A stretch of 32,789 nt of DNA. Origin: Pseudomonadota bacterium (lineage in GTDB: Bacteria > Pseudomonadota > Gammaproteobacteria > Burkholderiales > Thiobacillaceae). Positions within the stretch are counted from its first letter, which is position 1. Every line of letters starts with the position of its first letter. The translations under genes were made by a program, and so were the position numbers. This document shows, piece by piece, positions 15,823 to 25,944 of the stretch. The stretch covers positions 1 through 32,789 of the forward strand of contig JAJZPR010000031.1 in the NCBI GenBank assembly GCA_021847835.1, read 5' to 3'. The notes under the pieces are model-generated. The model did no database searches. It was not told the origin of the DNA and saw only the letters and a program-made list of their open reading frames with translations.

Positions 15823-16927
15823 TCAGACGCCCTGCTTGAGGCTGGCTTCGATGAAGGTGTCGAGGTCGCCGTCCAGCACCTTTTGCGTATTGGACATTTC
15901 GACGTTGGTGCGCAGATCCTTGATGCGCGACTGGTCCAGCACGTAGGAGCGGATCTGGTGGCCCCAGCCCACGTCCGACTTGCCCGCTTCCAGCTTGTCC
16001 TGCTCGGCCTGGCGCTTGCGCATCTCGGCTTCGTACAGCCTGGATTTCAGCATGGCCATGGCCTCGGCCTTGTTGCGGTGCTGCGAGCGGTCGTTCTGGC
16101 ACTGCACCACGATGCCCGAGGGGGCATGGGTGATGCGCACCGCCGAGTCGGTCTTGTTGATGTGCTGGCCGCCGGCGCCGGAGGCGCGGTAGGTGTCGAT
16201 CCTGAGGTCGGCCGGGTTGATCTCGATCTCGAAGGACTCGTCGATCTCGGGATAGACGAACACGCTGGCGAAGCTGGTGTGGCGCCCGCCCGAGGAGTCG
16301 AACGGGGACTTGCGCACCAGGCGGTGCACGCCGGTCTCGGTGCGCAGGTAGCCGTAGGCGTATTCGCCCTCGACCTTGATCGAGGCCGAGCGGATGCCGG
16401 CCACGTCGCCCTCGGTCTCTTCCAGCACTTCGGCCTTGAAGCCCTTGCGCTCGGCGTACTTCAGGTACTGGCGCAGCAGCATGGAGGCCCAGTCGCAGGC
16501 CTCGGTGCCGCCGGCGCCGGCCTGGATGTCGATGAAGCAGTTGTTGGGATCGGCCGGGTTGTTGAACATGCGGCGGAATTCCAGCCCTTCCACTTCGGCC
16601 TCGATGGCGTCGACGTCGGCGATCACGGCGTTGAGCGTGTCCTCGTCGTTCTCGGCGCGGGCCATCTCGAACAGCTCGCGCGCGTCATTCAGTTGCTGGG
16701 CAACCTGATCGAGGATGAGGACGACGGCTTCAAGACTTTTGCGCTCGCGCCCGATGTCCTGGGCCTTCTTGGGGTCGTCCCACAGGCTGGGGTCTTCGGC
16801 GAGCTTTACGACTTCTTCCAGACGCGCTTTCTTGGCGTCGTAGTCAAAGATACCCCCTCAGGGAACGCGCGCGGTCGGCGAGGTCCGCGAGCTTCCCTTC
16901 GAGTTGATTGAGTACTTCCGGTTCCAT
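15823..16927 (-). CDS. prfB: Peptide chain release factor 2, expressed by programmed +1 frameshift
   Basis: RF2 ends translation at UGA and UAA. The first frame runs from ATG 16927 ([20 protein letters not shown]) to an in-frame TGA at 16844-16846. Sense resumes in the +1 frame as [20 protein letters not shown] and continues to TGA 15823-15825, giving 367 residues, normal for RF2. Signatures are the SPF anticodon-like motif ([14 protein letters not shown]) and the catalytic loop [19 protein letters not shown]. An internal ATG at 16665 could look like a start but would remove the N-terminal domain. Confidence 0.96.
16843..16858 (-). promoter_or_regulatory. RF2 programmed frameshift site
   Basis: On the minus strand the sequence is AGGGGGTATCTTTGAC: an internal Shine-Dalgarno-like AGGGGG (16853-16858), 3 nt, then the slippery CTT TGA C. 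This is the same arrangement as the well-known E. coli prfB site and provides autoregulation: when RF2 is scarce, ribosomes pause at UGA and shift +1. Confidence 0.95.
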
Positions 16928-16946
16928 GGTGCGTAGATGCGTATTG

Positions 16947-16968
16947 ATTCGGCAAAGGCCGAATTATA
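16947..16968 (-). promoter_or_regulatory. Possible prfB promoter -10 and leader hairpin
   Basis: On the minus strand a perfect TATAAT (16963-16968) is followed by ATTCGGC-CTTT-GCCGAAT (16947-16964), a 7-bp perfect hairpin, about 20 nt before the prfB ATG. The -35 region is poor (near TGGCTGC). The hairpin has no T-run, so a terminator for the upstream gene is less likely. Confidence 0.4.
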
Positions 16969-16971
16969 CGG

Positions 16972-18237
16972 TCAGACGGGCATCAGCAGCCAGCCGATCA
17001 GCAGGCCCGCTGCGATCGCGCCCATGCCGGCGATGACGTGGCGCGCCATGCGCCGGCCGCCGATGCCCCAGACCAGGCCGGATTTGAAAAGGAGGTTGGC
17101 GACGAAGGCGAGCAGGATGGCAAAAACCGCGTCATCGGCGTCGATGCCATGGATATTGAACAGGCGCAGGGTGGAAAGCGTGATGGCGTCCACATCGGTC
17201 AGGCCGGACGCGGCGGCCACGGCATAGAGTCCGCCCGGCCCGGCCATGTCGGAGAGCCAGGTGGAGGCCAGCAACACCAATGCGTAAAGCAGCCCGAAGC
17301 TCACCGCCGTGCGGATCTCGGTGGGGTTGGCCAGGCTCAGTTCGGGGGCTTCGCCGGATGGCTTGAGCTTGTGCAGCCCATACCAGGCGGCCAGCGCGCC
17401 GGTGAGAAGGCCGGCGGCAAGGATGGGCGCCAGCTTCGCGAACATGGTGCCCGACAACACGCCGACCAGCACCGCCAGCCGGGCCAATACCACCAGGTTG
17501 GCCAGCACGATGACGACGATGGCCAGGCGTTCCATGGTTTCATTGTCGCGTGCGTGGCGCGAGAAGCTCAGGGTGGTGGCGGTGGAAGACACCAGCCCGC
17601 CCAACAGGCCGATCAGCACGGTGCCTCGGTTCTGCCCGACAATGCGCAGCGCCGCATAGCCGGCCAGGCTGATGCCGGAGATCAGCACCACCATCCACCA
17701 GATCTGGTGCGGATTGAGTGCGCCATAAGGCCCGAAGCCCTGGTTGGGCAGGAGCGGCAGCACGATGAGCGAGAGCACCGCGAACTGCAGGATGGAAATG
17801 AGGTCGCGGCGCGTGAGGGTCTGGCTGATGCCGCGCAGTTCTGCCTTGAAGTACAGCAGCACGGTGGAGCCGATGCCGAGCATGGCGGCGAGCTGCAATT
17901 CGTTCAGCCAGCACAGCACGCCCAGTCCGTAGCAGACCAGCACGGCGCTGACGGTAGTGGTGCCGGGGTCGCCGCTTTCCACCGGCTGGCGCAGGTAGGC
18001 GGCGATGATCATGCTGCCCGCCAGCAGCAGGCCGGCGGCGATGAGCCAGGTCGAACCGGTCCTCTCGGCCAGATGCGCGGCCAGCACGCCGAACAGCGCG
18101 GTCAGCGCGAAGGTGCGCAGGCCCGCCTTGGCGGCCGGGTTGCGCTCGCGTTCCAGTCCCATCAGCAGGCCGATGGCAAGCGCCGCCACATAGCGCGGCA
18201 GGAACTCCAGATCGGGGGGCAAGAGGTCGGCGATCAT
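16972..18237 (-). CDS. MgtC/SapB-DUF4010 integral membrane protein
   Basis: A 421-residue protein with about a dozen hydrophobic helices. The N-terminal ~130 residues are MgtC/SapB-like: ALAIGLLMGLERERNPAAKA and LRTFALTALFGVLAA. The C-terminal two thirds match DUF4010, with GLLGGLVSSTATTLSFSRHA and ASGLTDVDAITLSTLRL as conserved blocks. Substrate and function of this long MgtC form are unknown; short MgtC proteins are linked to magnesium limitation. The start overlaps the recJ stop (ATGA 18234-18237), so it is translated with recJ. No Mg-sensing leader is possible in this arrangement. Confidence 0.88.
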   Translation of the reverse strand: MIADLLPPDLEFLPRYVAALAIGLLMGLERERNPAAKAGLRTFALTALFGVLAAHLAERTGSTWLIAAGLLLAGSMIIAAYLRQPVESGDPGTTTVSAVLVCYGLGVLCWLNELQLAAMLGIGSTVLLYFKAELRGISQTLTRRDLISILQFAVLSLIVLPLLPNQGFGPYGALNPHQIWWMVVLISGISLAGYAALRIVGQNRGTVLIGLLGGLVSSTATTLSFSRHARDNETMERLAIVVIVLANLVVLARLAVLVGVLSGTMFAKLAPILAAGLLTGALAAWYGLHKLKPSGEAPELSLANPTEIRTAVSFGLLYALVLLASTWLSDMAGPGGLYAVAAASGLTDVDAITLSTLRLFNIHGIDADDAVFAILLAFVANLLFKSGLVWGIGGRRMARHVIAGMGAIAAGLLIGWLLMPV

Positions 18238-19928
18238 TGCTGCGGCTCCCAGTATTGCAGCTTCAATTGTATGGAAAGCCGGCCGTTGAATTCGTTCAGC
18301 ATGGGCGCGTACACGCCGACGAAGCGCTCGGGCAGGGGATCGTGGTGGAAAAAGGCCAAGGCCTCATAGCGCGTGTTTTGCAGGGATACGTCCAGTTTGA
18401 GATGTTTCTCGCCGACCACACGCTGGTTTACGACAGCGAATTCGCCCTGGAACAGCGGGGCCGGAAAGCCCTGGCCCCAGACGGCGTTTTCCAGGGTTTT
18501 CACCAGATCGAAATCCAGTTCGCCCGGGGCGAGTTCGCCGTCGGTCTCGATGATTTCCTCGAGGTCGGCGGGCGACAGCCATTCGCTCGCAAGTGCTTCG
18601 AAAGCCTCCCGGAATTCCGCAAAGCGTTCTTCCCGGATCGACAGGCCGGCCGCCATGGCATGGCCGCCGAACTTGAGGATGAGGCCGGGGTGCCTGCGGT
18701 CGATCCAGTCGAGCGCATCGCGCAAATGCAGCGCGGGAACGGAGCGTCCCGAGCCCTTGAGCTCGCCCCCGCCGCCGGGCGCGAAGGCGAATACCGGACG
18801 GTGGTATTTTTCCTTGAGGCGCGAAGCAAGAATGCCGATCACGCCGGCATGCCATTCAGGATGGTGGATGGCGAGACCGTGCTTGCCTGCGCAGTCGATT
18901 TCTTCCAGCAGCGCCAGCGCCTGTTCCTTCATGCCGGCCTCGATGTCCTTGCGCGAGCGGTTGATCTCGTCGAGCCGCTGTGCCAGCGGCAACGCGGCTT
19001 CCAGACTTTCCGCCAGCAGACATTCGATGCCGAGGCGCATGTCCTCCAGGCGTCCGGCGGCATTGAGGCGCGGGCCCAGCATGAAGCCGAGGTCGAACAC
19101 GCTGGCTTTTTCCGGGCGCCGCCCCGCCACCTGCATCAGCGCCTGGATGCCGGGCGAGGCGAGGCCGGCGCGGATTCTTTGCAGGCCCTGGTTGACGAGG
19201 ATGCGGTTGTTGGCGTCGAGCCTGACCACGTCCGCCACCGTGCCCAGCGCCACGCGGTCGAGCAGCACGCGCAGGTCGGGTTCGGGCTTGCCATCATATG
19301 CATTGCGGCTGCGCATCTCTGCGCGCAGTGCCAGCAGCAGATAAAACATCACGCCGACGCCCGCCAGGTTCTTGCTGGGGAAGGCGCAGCCGGGCTGGTT
19401 GGGATTGACGATGCCCGCCGCCTCCGGCAGCACGTCGCCCGGCAGGTGATGGTCGGTGACGTAGACCGCAATGCCCAGCTCGTTCGCGGCGTTCACGCCG
19501 TCGATGGCGGCGATGCCGTTGTCCACGGTAATGAGCGCGTCGGGTTCCAGGCGCGCGGCTTCCTCGACGATGGCGGGCGAAAGTCCGTAGCCGTGCACGG
19601 CGCGGTTGGGCACCAGGTAATCCACGTGGGCGCCGAGCATTCCGAGGCCCTGCACGCCGACCGCGCAGGCGGTGGCGCCGTCGGCGTCGTAGTCGGCCAC
19701 GATGAGAAAGCGCGCGCCGGCCTCGATGCCGTCGGCCAGCTCGGCCGCCATCTCGCGGATGCCCTTCATGGAATCGAAGGGTAGCAACGCGGCGAGCCTG
19801 GGCTGGAGTTCAGCCGCATCGCCAACCTTGCGCGCCGCATACAGGCGGGAGAGCAGCGGCGCCACGCCCGCGCCGGCAAGGCTTTTGTAGGCATCAGGGT
19901 CGATTTCGCGTTTGAGTATCTTGGGCAT
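18234..19928 (-). CDS. recJ: Single-stranded-DNA-specific 5'-3' exonuclease RecJ
   Basis: A 564-residue DHH-family exonuclease acting in recombination and mismatch repair. Signature motifs: VADYDADGATACAVGV (motif I), VPNRAVHGYGLSPAIVE, ITVDNGIAA, VTDHHLPGD (the DHH motif) and GPRLNAAGRLEDM. The C-terminal DHHA1 domain has GGHAMAAGLSI. The start at 19928 (MPKILKREIDPDAYK) matches the family N-terminus. A TTG 33 bp upstream lies inside a microrepeat and is rejected. The ribosome-binding site is weak. The 3' end overlaps the DUF4010 gene by 4 nt. Confidence 0.95.
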   Translation of the reverse strand: MPKILKREIDPDAYKSLAGAGVAPLLSRLYAARKVGDAAELQPRLAALLPFDSMKGIREMAAELADGIEAGARFLIVADYDADGATACAVGVQGLGMLGAHVDYLVPNRAVHGYGLSPAIVEEAARLEPDALITVDNGIAAIDGVNAANELGIAVYVTDHHLPGDVLPEAAGIVNPNQPGCAFPSKNLAGVGVMFYLLLALRAEMRSRNAYDGKPEPDLRVLLDRVALGTVADVVRLDANNRILVNQGLQRIRAGLASPGIQALMQVAGRRPEKASVFDLGFMLGPRLNAAGRLEDMRLGIECLLAESLEAALPLAQRLDEINRSRKDIEAGMKEQALALLEEIDCAGKHGLAIHHPEWHAGVIGILASRLKEKYHRPVFAFAPGGGGELKGSGRSVPALHLRDALDWIDRRHPGLILKFGGHAMAAGLSIREERFAEFREAFEALASEWLSPADLEEIIETDGELAPGELDFDLVKTLENAVWGQGFPAPLFQGEFAVVNQRVVGEKHLKLDVSLQNTRYEALAFFHHDPLPERFVGVYAPMLNEFNGRLSIQLKLQYWEPQQ

Positions 19929-19940
19929 GGGGGCAACAAC

Positions 19941-19999
19941 AGTTTCAAGTTTCAAGTTCAAGCTGCAAGCATCGAATTCCTGGTAACTTGCAGCTTGCG
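19941..19999. repeat. TTTCAAG heptad repeat and hairpin between recJ and glgA
   Basis: AGTTTCAAGTTTCAAGTTCA has a 7-nt period. It runs into AAGCTGCAAG (19960-19969), whose perfect complement CTTGCAGCTT follows at 19987-19996, making a 10-bp hairpin. The element sits immediately upstream of recJ and just after the glgA stop, so it could form a transcript-end structure for glgA. No gene is seen here. Confidence 0.75.
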
Positions 20000-20005
20000 A
20001 CTCGG

Positions 20006-21451
20006 TTATGTCTGGCTGATCTTCTTGTACACGCCGAGGTACTGGTGCGCGCTTTTGGTCCAGCCGAAATCCCGCGCCATGCCATTGCGCATGAGCTTCT
20101 GCCAGGCGAGCTTGTGGCGGTAGAGAATCACCGCCCGGTTGACCGCGCTGACCAGCGACTCGCTGTCGAGCCGGTCGAGCACGAAACCGGTGGCCATGCC
20201 GTTGGCGAGGTTCCCCAGGGTGGCCTGGGTAACGGTATCGGCGAGTCCGCCGACCTTGTGCACCACGGGCGGCGTGCCGTAGCGCTGGCTGTACATCTGG
20301 TTGAGTCCGCAGGGCTCGAAGCGCGAGGGCATGAGGAAAACGTCCGCCCCGGCTTCGATGCGGTGGGCGAGACCTTCGTTGTAGCCGATTACCGCCGCAA
20401 TGCGGCCGGGGTGGGCGTCAGCCAGCCTGCGCCAGGCAATTTCCAGCCCGGCCTCGCCGCCGCCCAGCACGGCGAGCTGCACGCCCAGCCTGAGCAGTTG
20501 CGGCACGGCCTCGATCACCACATCCGAACCTTTTTGCGTGGTCAACCGCGACACCATGCCGAGCAGCGGCGTCCCCGGGTCGACTTGCAGCCCCAGTTCC
20601 GTCTGCAGCGCGAGCTTGCCGGCTGCCTTGCCGGCAAGATTGCCGGCGGAATAGGGCGCAACGAGATGGGGGTCGGTGGCGGGATTCCATTCGCGCATGT
20701 CGATGCCGTTGAGAATGCCGGTGAGATCCTGGCTGCGCGCTGCGAGCAGGCCATGCATGCCCGCGCCGAAGGTCTCGGTCTGGATTTCGCTGGCATAGGT
20801 CGGGCTCACGGTGGTGAGGTGGCTGGCGTAAAACAGGCCGGCCTTGAGAAAAGAGAGATTGCCGTAGTACTCGATGCCGTCGATGGCAAAGCTTTCCTGG
20901 GGCAGGCCGAGCTGCTTGAGTTCTTCAGGCGGAAAAATGCCCTGATAGGACAGGTTGTGCACGGTGAACACCGTGGGCGTCGGCGCCGCGCTTTCGAAGT
21001 GGAGATAAGCAGGGGCGAGGCCGGTCTGCCAGTCGTTGCAGTGCAGCACGTCGGGCCGGAAATCCAGCGGGGTTTTCGGGCCTGCCAGCAAGGCGGCAAA
21101 CTGGGACAGCAAGCCGAAGCGCATGGCGTTGTCCGGCCAGTCATGGCCGCTGTTGTCCTGGTAGAGTCCTTCGCGCGCGTAGTAGCCGGCATGCTCGATG
21201 AAATAAACGGGCACGCCGCTGTCCGGAAATGCGCCCACAAGCAGGGCGGTTTCGCCGTGCTCGGGCAGTTTGATGCGGAAAATCTCAAGCAGTTTTCCGG
21301 CCTTTGCCATCGCGGCGGGATAGCCCGGCATCAGCACGCGCGCGTCCACGCCGATTTCGCGCAGGGCGGCGGGCAGCGCGCCGCTGACATCGGCCAGCCC
21401 GCCGGTCTTGGCGAGCGGATGTGCTTCGGAGGTGGCGAACAGTACTTTCAT
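20006..21451 (-). CDS. glgA: Glycogen synthase (ADP-glucose type) GlgA
   Basis: A 481-residue GT5 glucosyltransferase that extends alpha-1,4-glucan from ADP-glucose. The N-terminus MKVLFATSEAHPLAKTGGLA has the KTGG ADP-glucose-binding loop. The Rossmann switch region follows (TVHNLSYQGIFPPEE, LLGMVSRLTTQKG), and the C-terminal catalytic loop PSRFEPCGLNQMYSQRYG is intact. The start at 21451 is certain because the family begins MKVL; the longer frame upstream runs through a microrepeat. No branching enzyme or pyrophosphorylase gene lies nearby. Confidence 0.96.
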   Translation of the reverse strand: MKVLFATSEAHPLAKTGGLADVSGALPAALREIGVDARVLMPGYPAAMAKAGKLLEIFRIKLPEHGETALLVGAFPDSGVPVYFIEHAGYYAREGLYQDNSGHDWPDNAMRFGLLSQFAALLAGPKTPLDFRPDVLHCNDWQTGLAPAYLHFESAAPTPTVFTVHNLSYQGIFPPEELKQLGLPQESFAIDGIEYYGNLSFLKAGLFYASHLTTVSPTYASEIQTETFGAGMHGLLAARSQDLTGILNGIDMREWNPATDPHLVAPYSAGNLAGKAAGKLALQTELGLQVDPGTPLLGMVSRLTTQKGSDVVIEAVPQLLRLGVQLAVLGGGEAGLEIAWRRLADAHPGRIAAVIGYNEGLAHRIEAGADVFLMPSRFEPCGLNQMYSQRYGTPPVVHKVGGLADTVTQATLGNLANGMATGFVLDRLDSESLVSAVNRAVILYRHKLAWQKLMRNGMARDFGWTKSAHQYLGVYKKISQT

Positions 21452-21474
21452 CGGGCGGACAAGTGCAAAAGCGG

Positions 21475-21503
21475 AGTATAACGGCCGAATGATTCCGGAA
21501 AAT
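21475..21503 (-). promoter_or_regulatory. Possible glgA promoter
   Basis: On the minus strand TATACT (21475-21480) lies 23 bp before the glgA ATG, with a weak -35-like TTTTCC about 16 nt further upstream. Only the -10 is convincing. Confidence 0.4.
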
Positions 21504-21514
21504 TTATTATGGGC

Positions 21515-21539
21515 CACGGGGCGCACGGGGAACACGGGG
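21515..21539. repeat. CACGGGGNN nonad repeat upstream of glgA
   Basis: Three CACGGGG words at 21515, 21524 and 21533, exact 9-nt period. The words fit the pattern CACRGRGNN shared with the CACAGAGNN repeats at 11191 and 13314. A related CCCACATG doublet follows near 21590-21608. The rest of the 265-bp glgA-gnd gap holds the terminator at 21622 and no gene. Confidence 0.75.
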
Positions 21540-21621
21540 AAATTGGTTGACGGGGCCTGAATCGAAGGAACGCTTGCGGCTTGTCGCTTTCCCACATGTT
21601 CCCACATGGTTTTGAAATGAT

Positions 21622-21653
21622 TCGGCTCGTTTGTCGGGGCGGGCCGATTTTTT
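21622..21653 (+). terminator. Intrinsic terminator upstream of gnd
   Basis: TCGGC (21622-21626) pairs with GCCGA (21643-21647), and the stem extends inward by about five more pairs including wobbles, to a 6-nt loop. Six T residues follow (21648-21653). This is a good Rho-independent terminator read rightward, yet no rightward gene precedes it, since glgA points the other way. It may end a leader or a small RNA. Confidence 0.6.
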
Positions 21654-21716
21654 GCCTGAAACGTATGGCGGCTAGGATGCCTGGGCTATGCTGAGCAAGA
21701 GGAACAGGAGATCGAC

Positions 21717-22631
21717 ATGCAGGAAATCGGATTGATCGGACTGGGGCGCATGGGCGCCAACATGGCGCGACGGCTTTCGCGCGCGGGACTGAAACTCGCC
21801 GTGTATAACCGTACTGCCGAGGTCGCGCACAAACTGGCGCAAGAAGAACACAATTTGCGCGCGGCCGAGAGCTACGAAGAACTGGTTGCCAGCCTGCCCG
21901 CGCCGCGCATCGCGTGGCTGATGCTGCCGGCCGGCGAGGCCACGGAAGCCGCGCTGCAGCACCTGGCCACACTGCTGTCGCCGGGCGATCTGCTGGTCGA
22001 CGGCGCCAATGCCTATTACCAGGACAGCATGCGCCATGCGCGGGAACTGGCGGCCAAGGGCATCGAATTCGTCGACGCCGGGGTTTCCGGCGGGGTGTGG
22101 GGCCTGGATAACGGTTATGCGCTCATGCTGGGCGGCACGCCCCAATCGGTGGCGCGCCTCAAGCCCTTGATCGAGACGCTGGCGCCCGCGCCGGACAAGG
22201 GCTGGGTGCATTGCGGGCCGGCCGGTTCCGGGCATTTCGCCAAGATGGTCCACAACGGCATCGAGTACGGCATGATGCAGGCGCTGGCGGAAGGCCTTGC
22301 ACTGATGAAGTCCAAAACCGAATTCGGTTTCGACCTGGCCGAAGTGTCGGAAGCCTGGCGCCACGGCAGCGTGGTGCGTTCGTGGCTGCTGGATCTGACC
22401 GCGGACGTGCTGAAGCAGGACCAGGACCTGGCCGCCATCCAGCCTTATGTCGCCGACTCCGGCGAGGGCCGCTGGACGGCGCTGGAAGCCATCAACCAGC
22501 GCGTGCCCGCGCCGGTGATGTCGCTGGCCCTGATGATGCGCTACGCCAGCCAGGGCAGCAACGACTACCCGGCGCGGCTGCTGGCCATGATGCGCAACGC
22601 CTTCGGCGGCCACAAGGTGGAACCCAAATGA
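21717..22631 (+). CDS. gnd: 6-phosphogluconate dehydrogenase, short (GndA-like) form
   Basis: A 304-residue protein, so the short form rather than the ~470-residue one; short forms often prefer NAD+. N-terminal nucleotide-binding loop GLIGLGRMGANMARRL, then VDAGVSGGVWGLDNGYALM and the substrate-binding block GSGHFAKMVHNGIEYGMMQA, all diagnostic. It oxidises and decarboxylates 6-phosphogluconate to ribulose-5-phosphate. AGGAG ends 6 nt before the ATG. The stop overlaps the zwf start (ATGA), fitting the shared pathway. Confidence 0.95.
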   Translation: MQEIGLIGLGRMGANMARRLSRAGLKLAVYNRTAEVAHKLAQEEHNLRAAESYEELVASLPAPRIAWLMLPAGEATEAALQHLATLLSPGDLLVDGANAYYQDSMRHARELAAKGIEFVDAGVSGGVWGLDNGYALMLGGTPQSVARLKPLIETLAPAPDKGWVHCGPAGSGHFAKMVHNGIEYGMMQALAEGLALMKSKTEFGFDLAEVSEAWRHGSVVRSWLLDLTADVLKQDQDLAAIQPYVADSGEGRWTALEAINQRVPAPVMSLALMMRYASQGSNDYPARLLAMMRNAFGGHKVEPK

Positions 22632-24090
22632 TCGGCGGCCAGGAATCCCCCTGCGCGCTGGTGATCTTCGGCGCGACCGGCAACCTCGCCAGCCTGAAAC
22701 TGCTGCCGGCGCTGTTCCATCTGGAGCAGGCGGGCAGGCTGCCGGATCATCTGTCCATCATCGCCTTCTCGCGGCGCGAATGGGGCGACGACGAATGGCG
22801 CGCGCACCTGCGCGAGGTGCTGCGCGACCGCATCAGCGAAGAATGTCCGGAATCCACCTGCGAGCATTTCCTGGCGCGCTTCAGCTACGTGAAAGGGGAA
22901 TTCCAGGACCCCGCGGCCTACGCGCGGCTCTTGGAGGCGCTGGCCCGGCCGCGCATGGGCGCCTGCTCGAACGTGGTGTTCTATCTGGCGATCAAGCCGG
23001 CCGAATTCCCCGCCGTCATCCGGAACCTGGACGAGGCGGGCCTGAACAAGCCGCGCGGACTGCACCGCATCGTGGTGGAAAAACCCTTCGGCGAGGACCT
23101 CGAATCGGCGCAGGTGCTGAACCAGATGCTGCACAAGAGCTTCAACGAAGAACAGATCTTCCGCATCGACCACTACCAGGGCAAGGAGACGGTGCAGAAT
23201 CTGCTGGTGTTCCGCTTCGCCAACACCCTGATCGAGCCCTTGTGGAACCGCAATTTCATCGATCACGTGCAGATCACCGTGGCCGAATCCATCGGCATCG
23301 ACAAGCGCGCCGACTACTACGACCGCGCGGGCGCGCTCAGGGACATGCTGCAGAATCACATGATGCAGCTTTTGACCCTGGTGGCGATGGAACCGCCGCC
23401 CGCGCTGGAAGCCGACGCGCTGCGCGACGAAAAGGTGAAGGTGCTGCGCTCCATCCGCCCGATTCCGCGCCGCGCCGTGCACGCCCACGCCTTTCGTGCC
23501 CAGTATGCGCCGGGCAATGTCCAGGGCCAGCTCGTGCCCGGCTATGCCCAGGAGGCCGGGGTGGAAAAGGATTCCACCACGGAAACCTTCGTCGCCGCCA
23601 AGTTCTACATCGACAACTGGCGCTGGCGCGGTGTGCCGTTCTACCTGCGCACCGGCAAGCGCCTGAAGGAACAGCAGTCCATGATCGCGCTCAGGCTCAG
23701 ACATCCGCCGCAGCAGCTGTTCCGCGAGACGCCGCTGGAGACGCTGGAGCCCAACTGGATCCTGCTGTCCATCCAGCCGCAGGAATCCATGCACATGGAG
23801 ATCCACGTCAAGCAGCCCGGCCTCGACATGAACACGCGGCTCCTGCAGCTGCACGCGGGCTTCCGCTCCATCCACGAGCGCGTGCTCGATGCCTACGAGG
23901 CGCTGCTGCTCGACGTGATCGAGGGCGACCGCACCCTGTTCATCCGCTTCGACGAGGTGGAATGGGCCTGGCGCGTGGTGGACCCCATCCTCAAGTACTG
24001 GGCGCAGGAGCGCGAATTCATCCATACCTACCCGGCGGGCACCTGGGGCCCGCAGGAGGCAAACAGATTGTTCGACGCGGAGGATCAGGA

Positions 24091-24109
<19 letters not shown>
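22628..24109 (+). CDS. zwf: Glucose-6-phosphate 1-dehydrogenase
   Basis: A 493-residue enzyme of normal length making 6-phosphogluconolactone and NADPH. The NADP loop is VIFGATGNLASLKLLPAL (about residues 12-29). The active-site signature reads RIDHYQGKETVQNLL; the usual DHYLGKE has Q in place of L here, and the catalytic His and Lys are kept. The long C-terminal domain contains FYLRTGKRL and the FIRFDEVEWAW region. It overlaps gnd by 4 nt and the downstream gene by 19 nt. No 6-phosphogluconolactonase gene is seen in this window. Confidence 0.96.
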
Positions 24110-25890
<1,781 letters not shown>

Positions 25891-25906
25891 GGCGGCTATA
25901 ACTCTT

Positions 25907-25944
25907 CCTGACCCCTGACCCCTGACCCCTGACCCCTGACCCCT
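25907..25944. repeat. GACCCCT heptad tandem repeat at the degS-like stop codon
   Basis: Five perfect tandem GACCCCT units (25910-25944) preceded by CCT. The last unit contains part of the stop codon of the minus-strand protease gene (TAG at 25943-25945). It fills the gap between two convergent genes. Confidence 0.9.

Noticed and set aside
16665..16665. ATG at 16665 as the start of prfB
   Set aside because: It would drop the N-terminal domain; the frameshift site and upstream frame give a full-length RF2.
15688..16911. 407-codon plus-strand frame opposite prfB
   Set aside because: Antisense shadow; prfB is certain from the GGQ and SPF motifs and the frameshift site.
16857..16927. In-frame TGA in prfB considered as a disabling mutation
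   Set aside because: The AGGGGG spacing and CTTTGAC match the known programmed +1 frameshift signal.
22780..24090. Long upstream extension of the DUF255 reading frame through zwf
   Set aside because: It is an Arg/Ala-rich alternate frame of zwf. The GTG at 24091 with GGAGG and a signal peptide is the real start.
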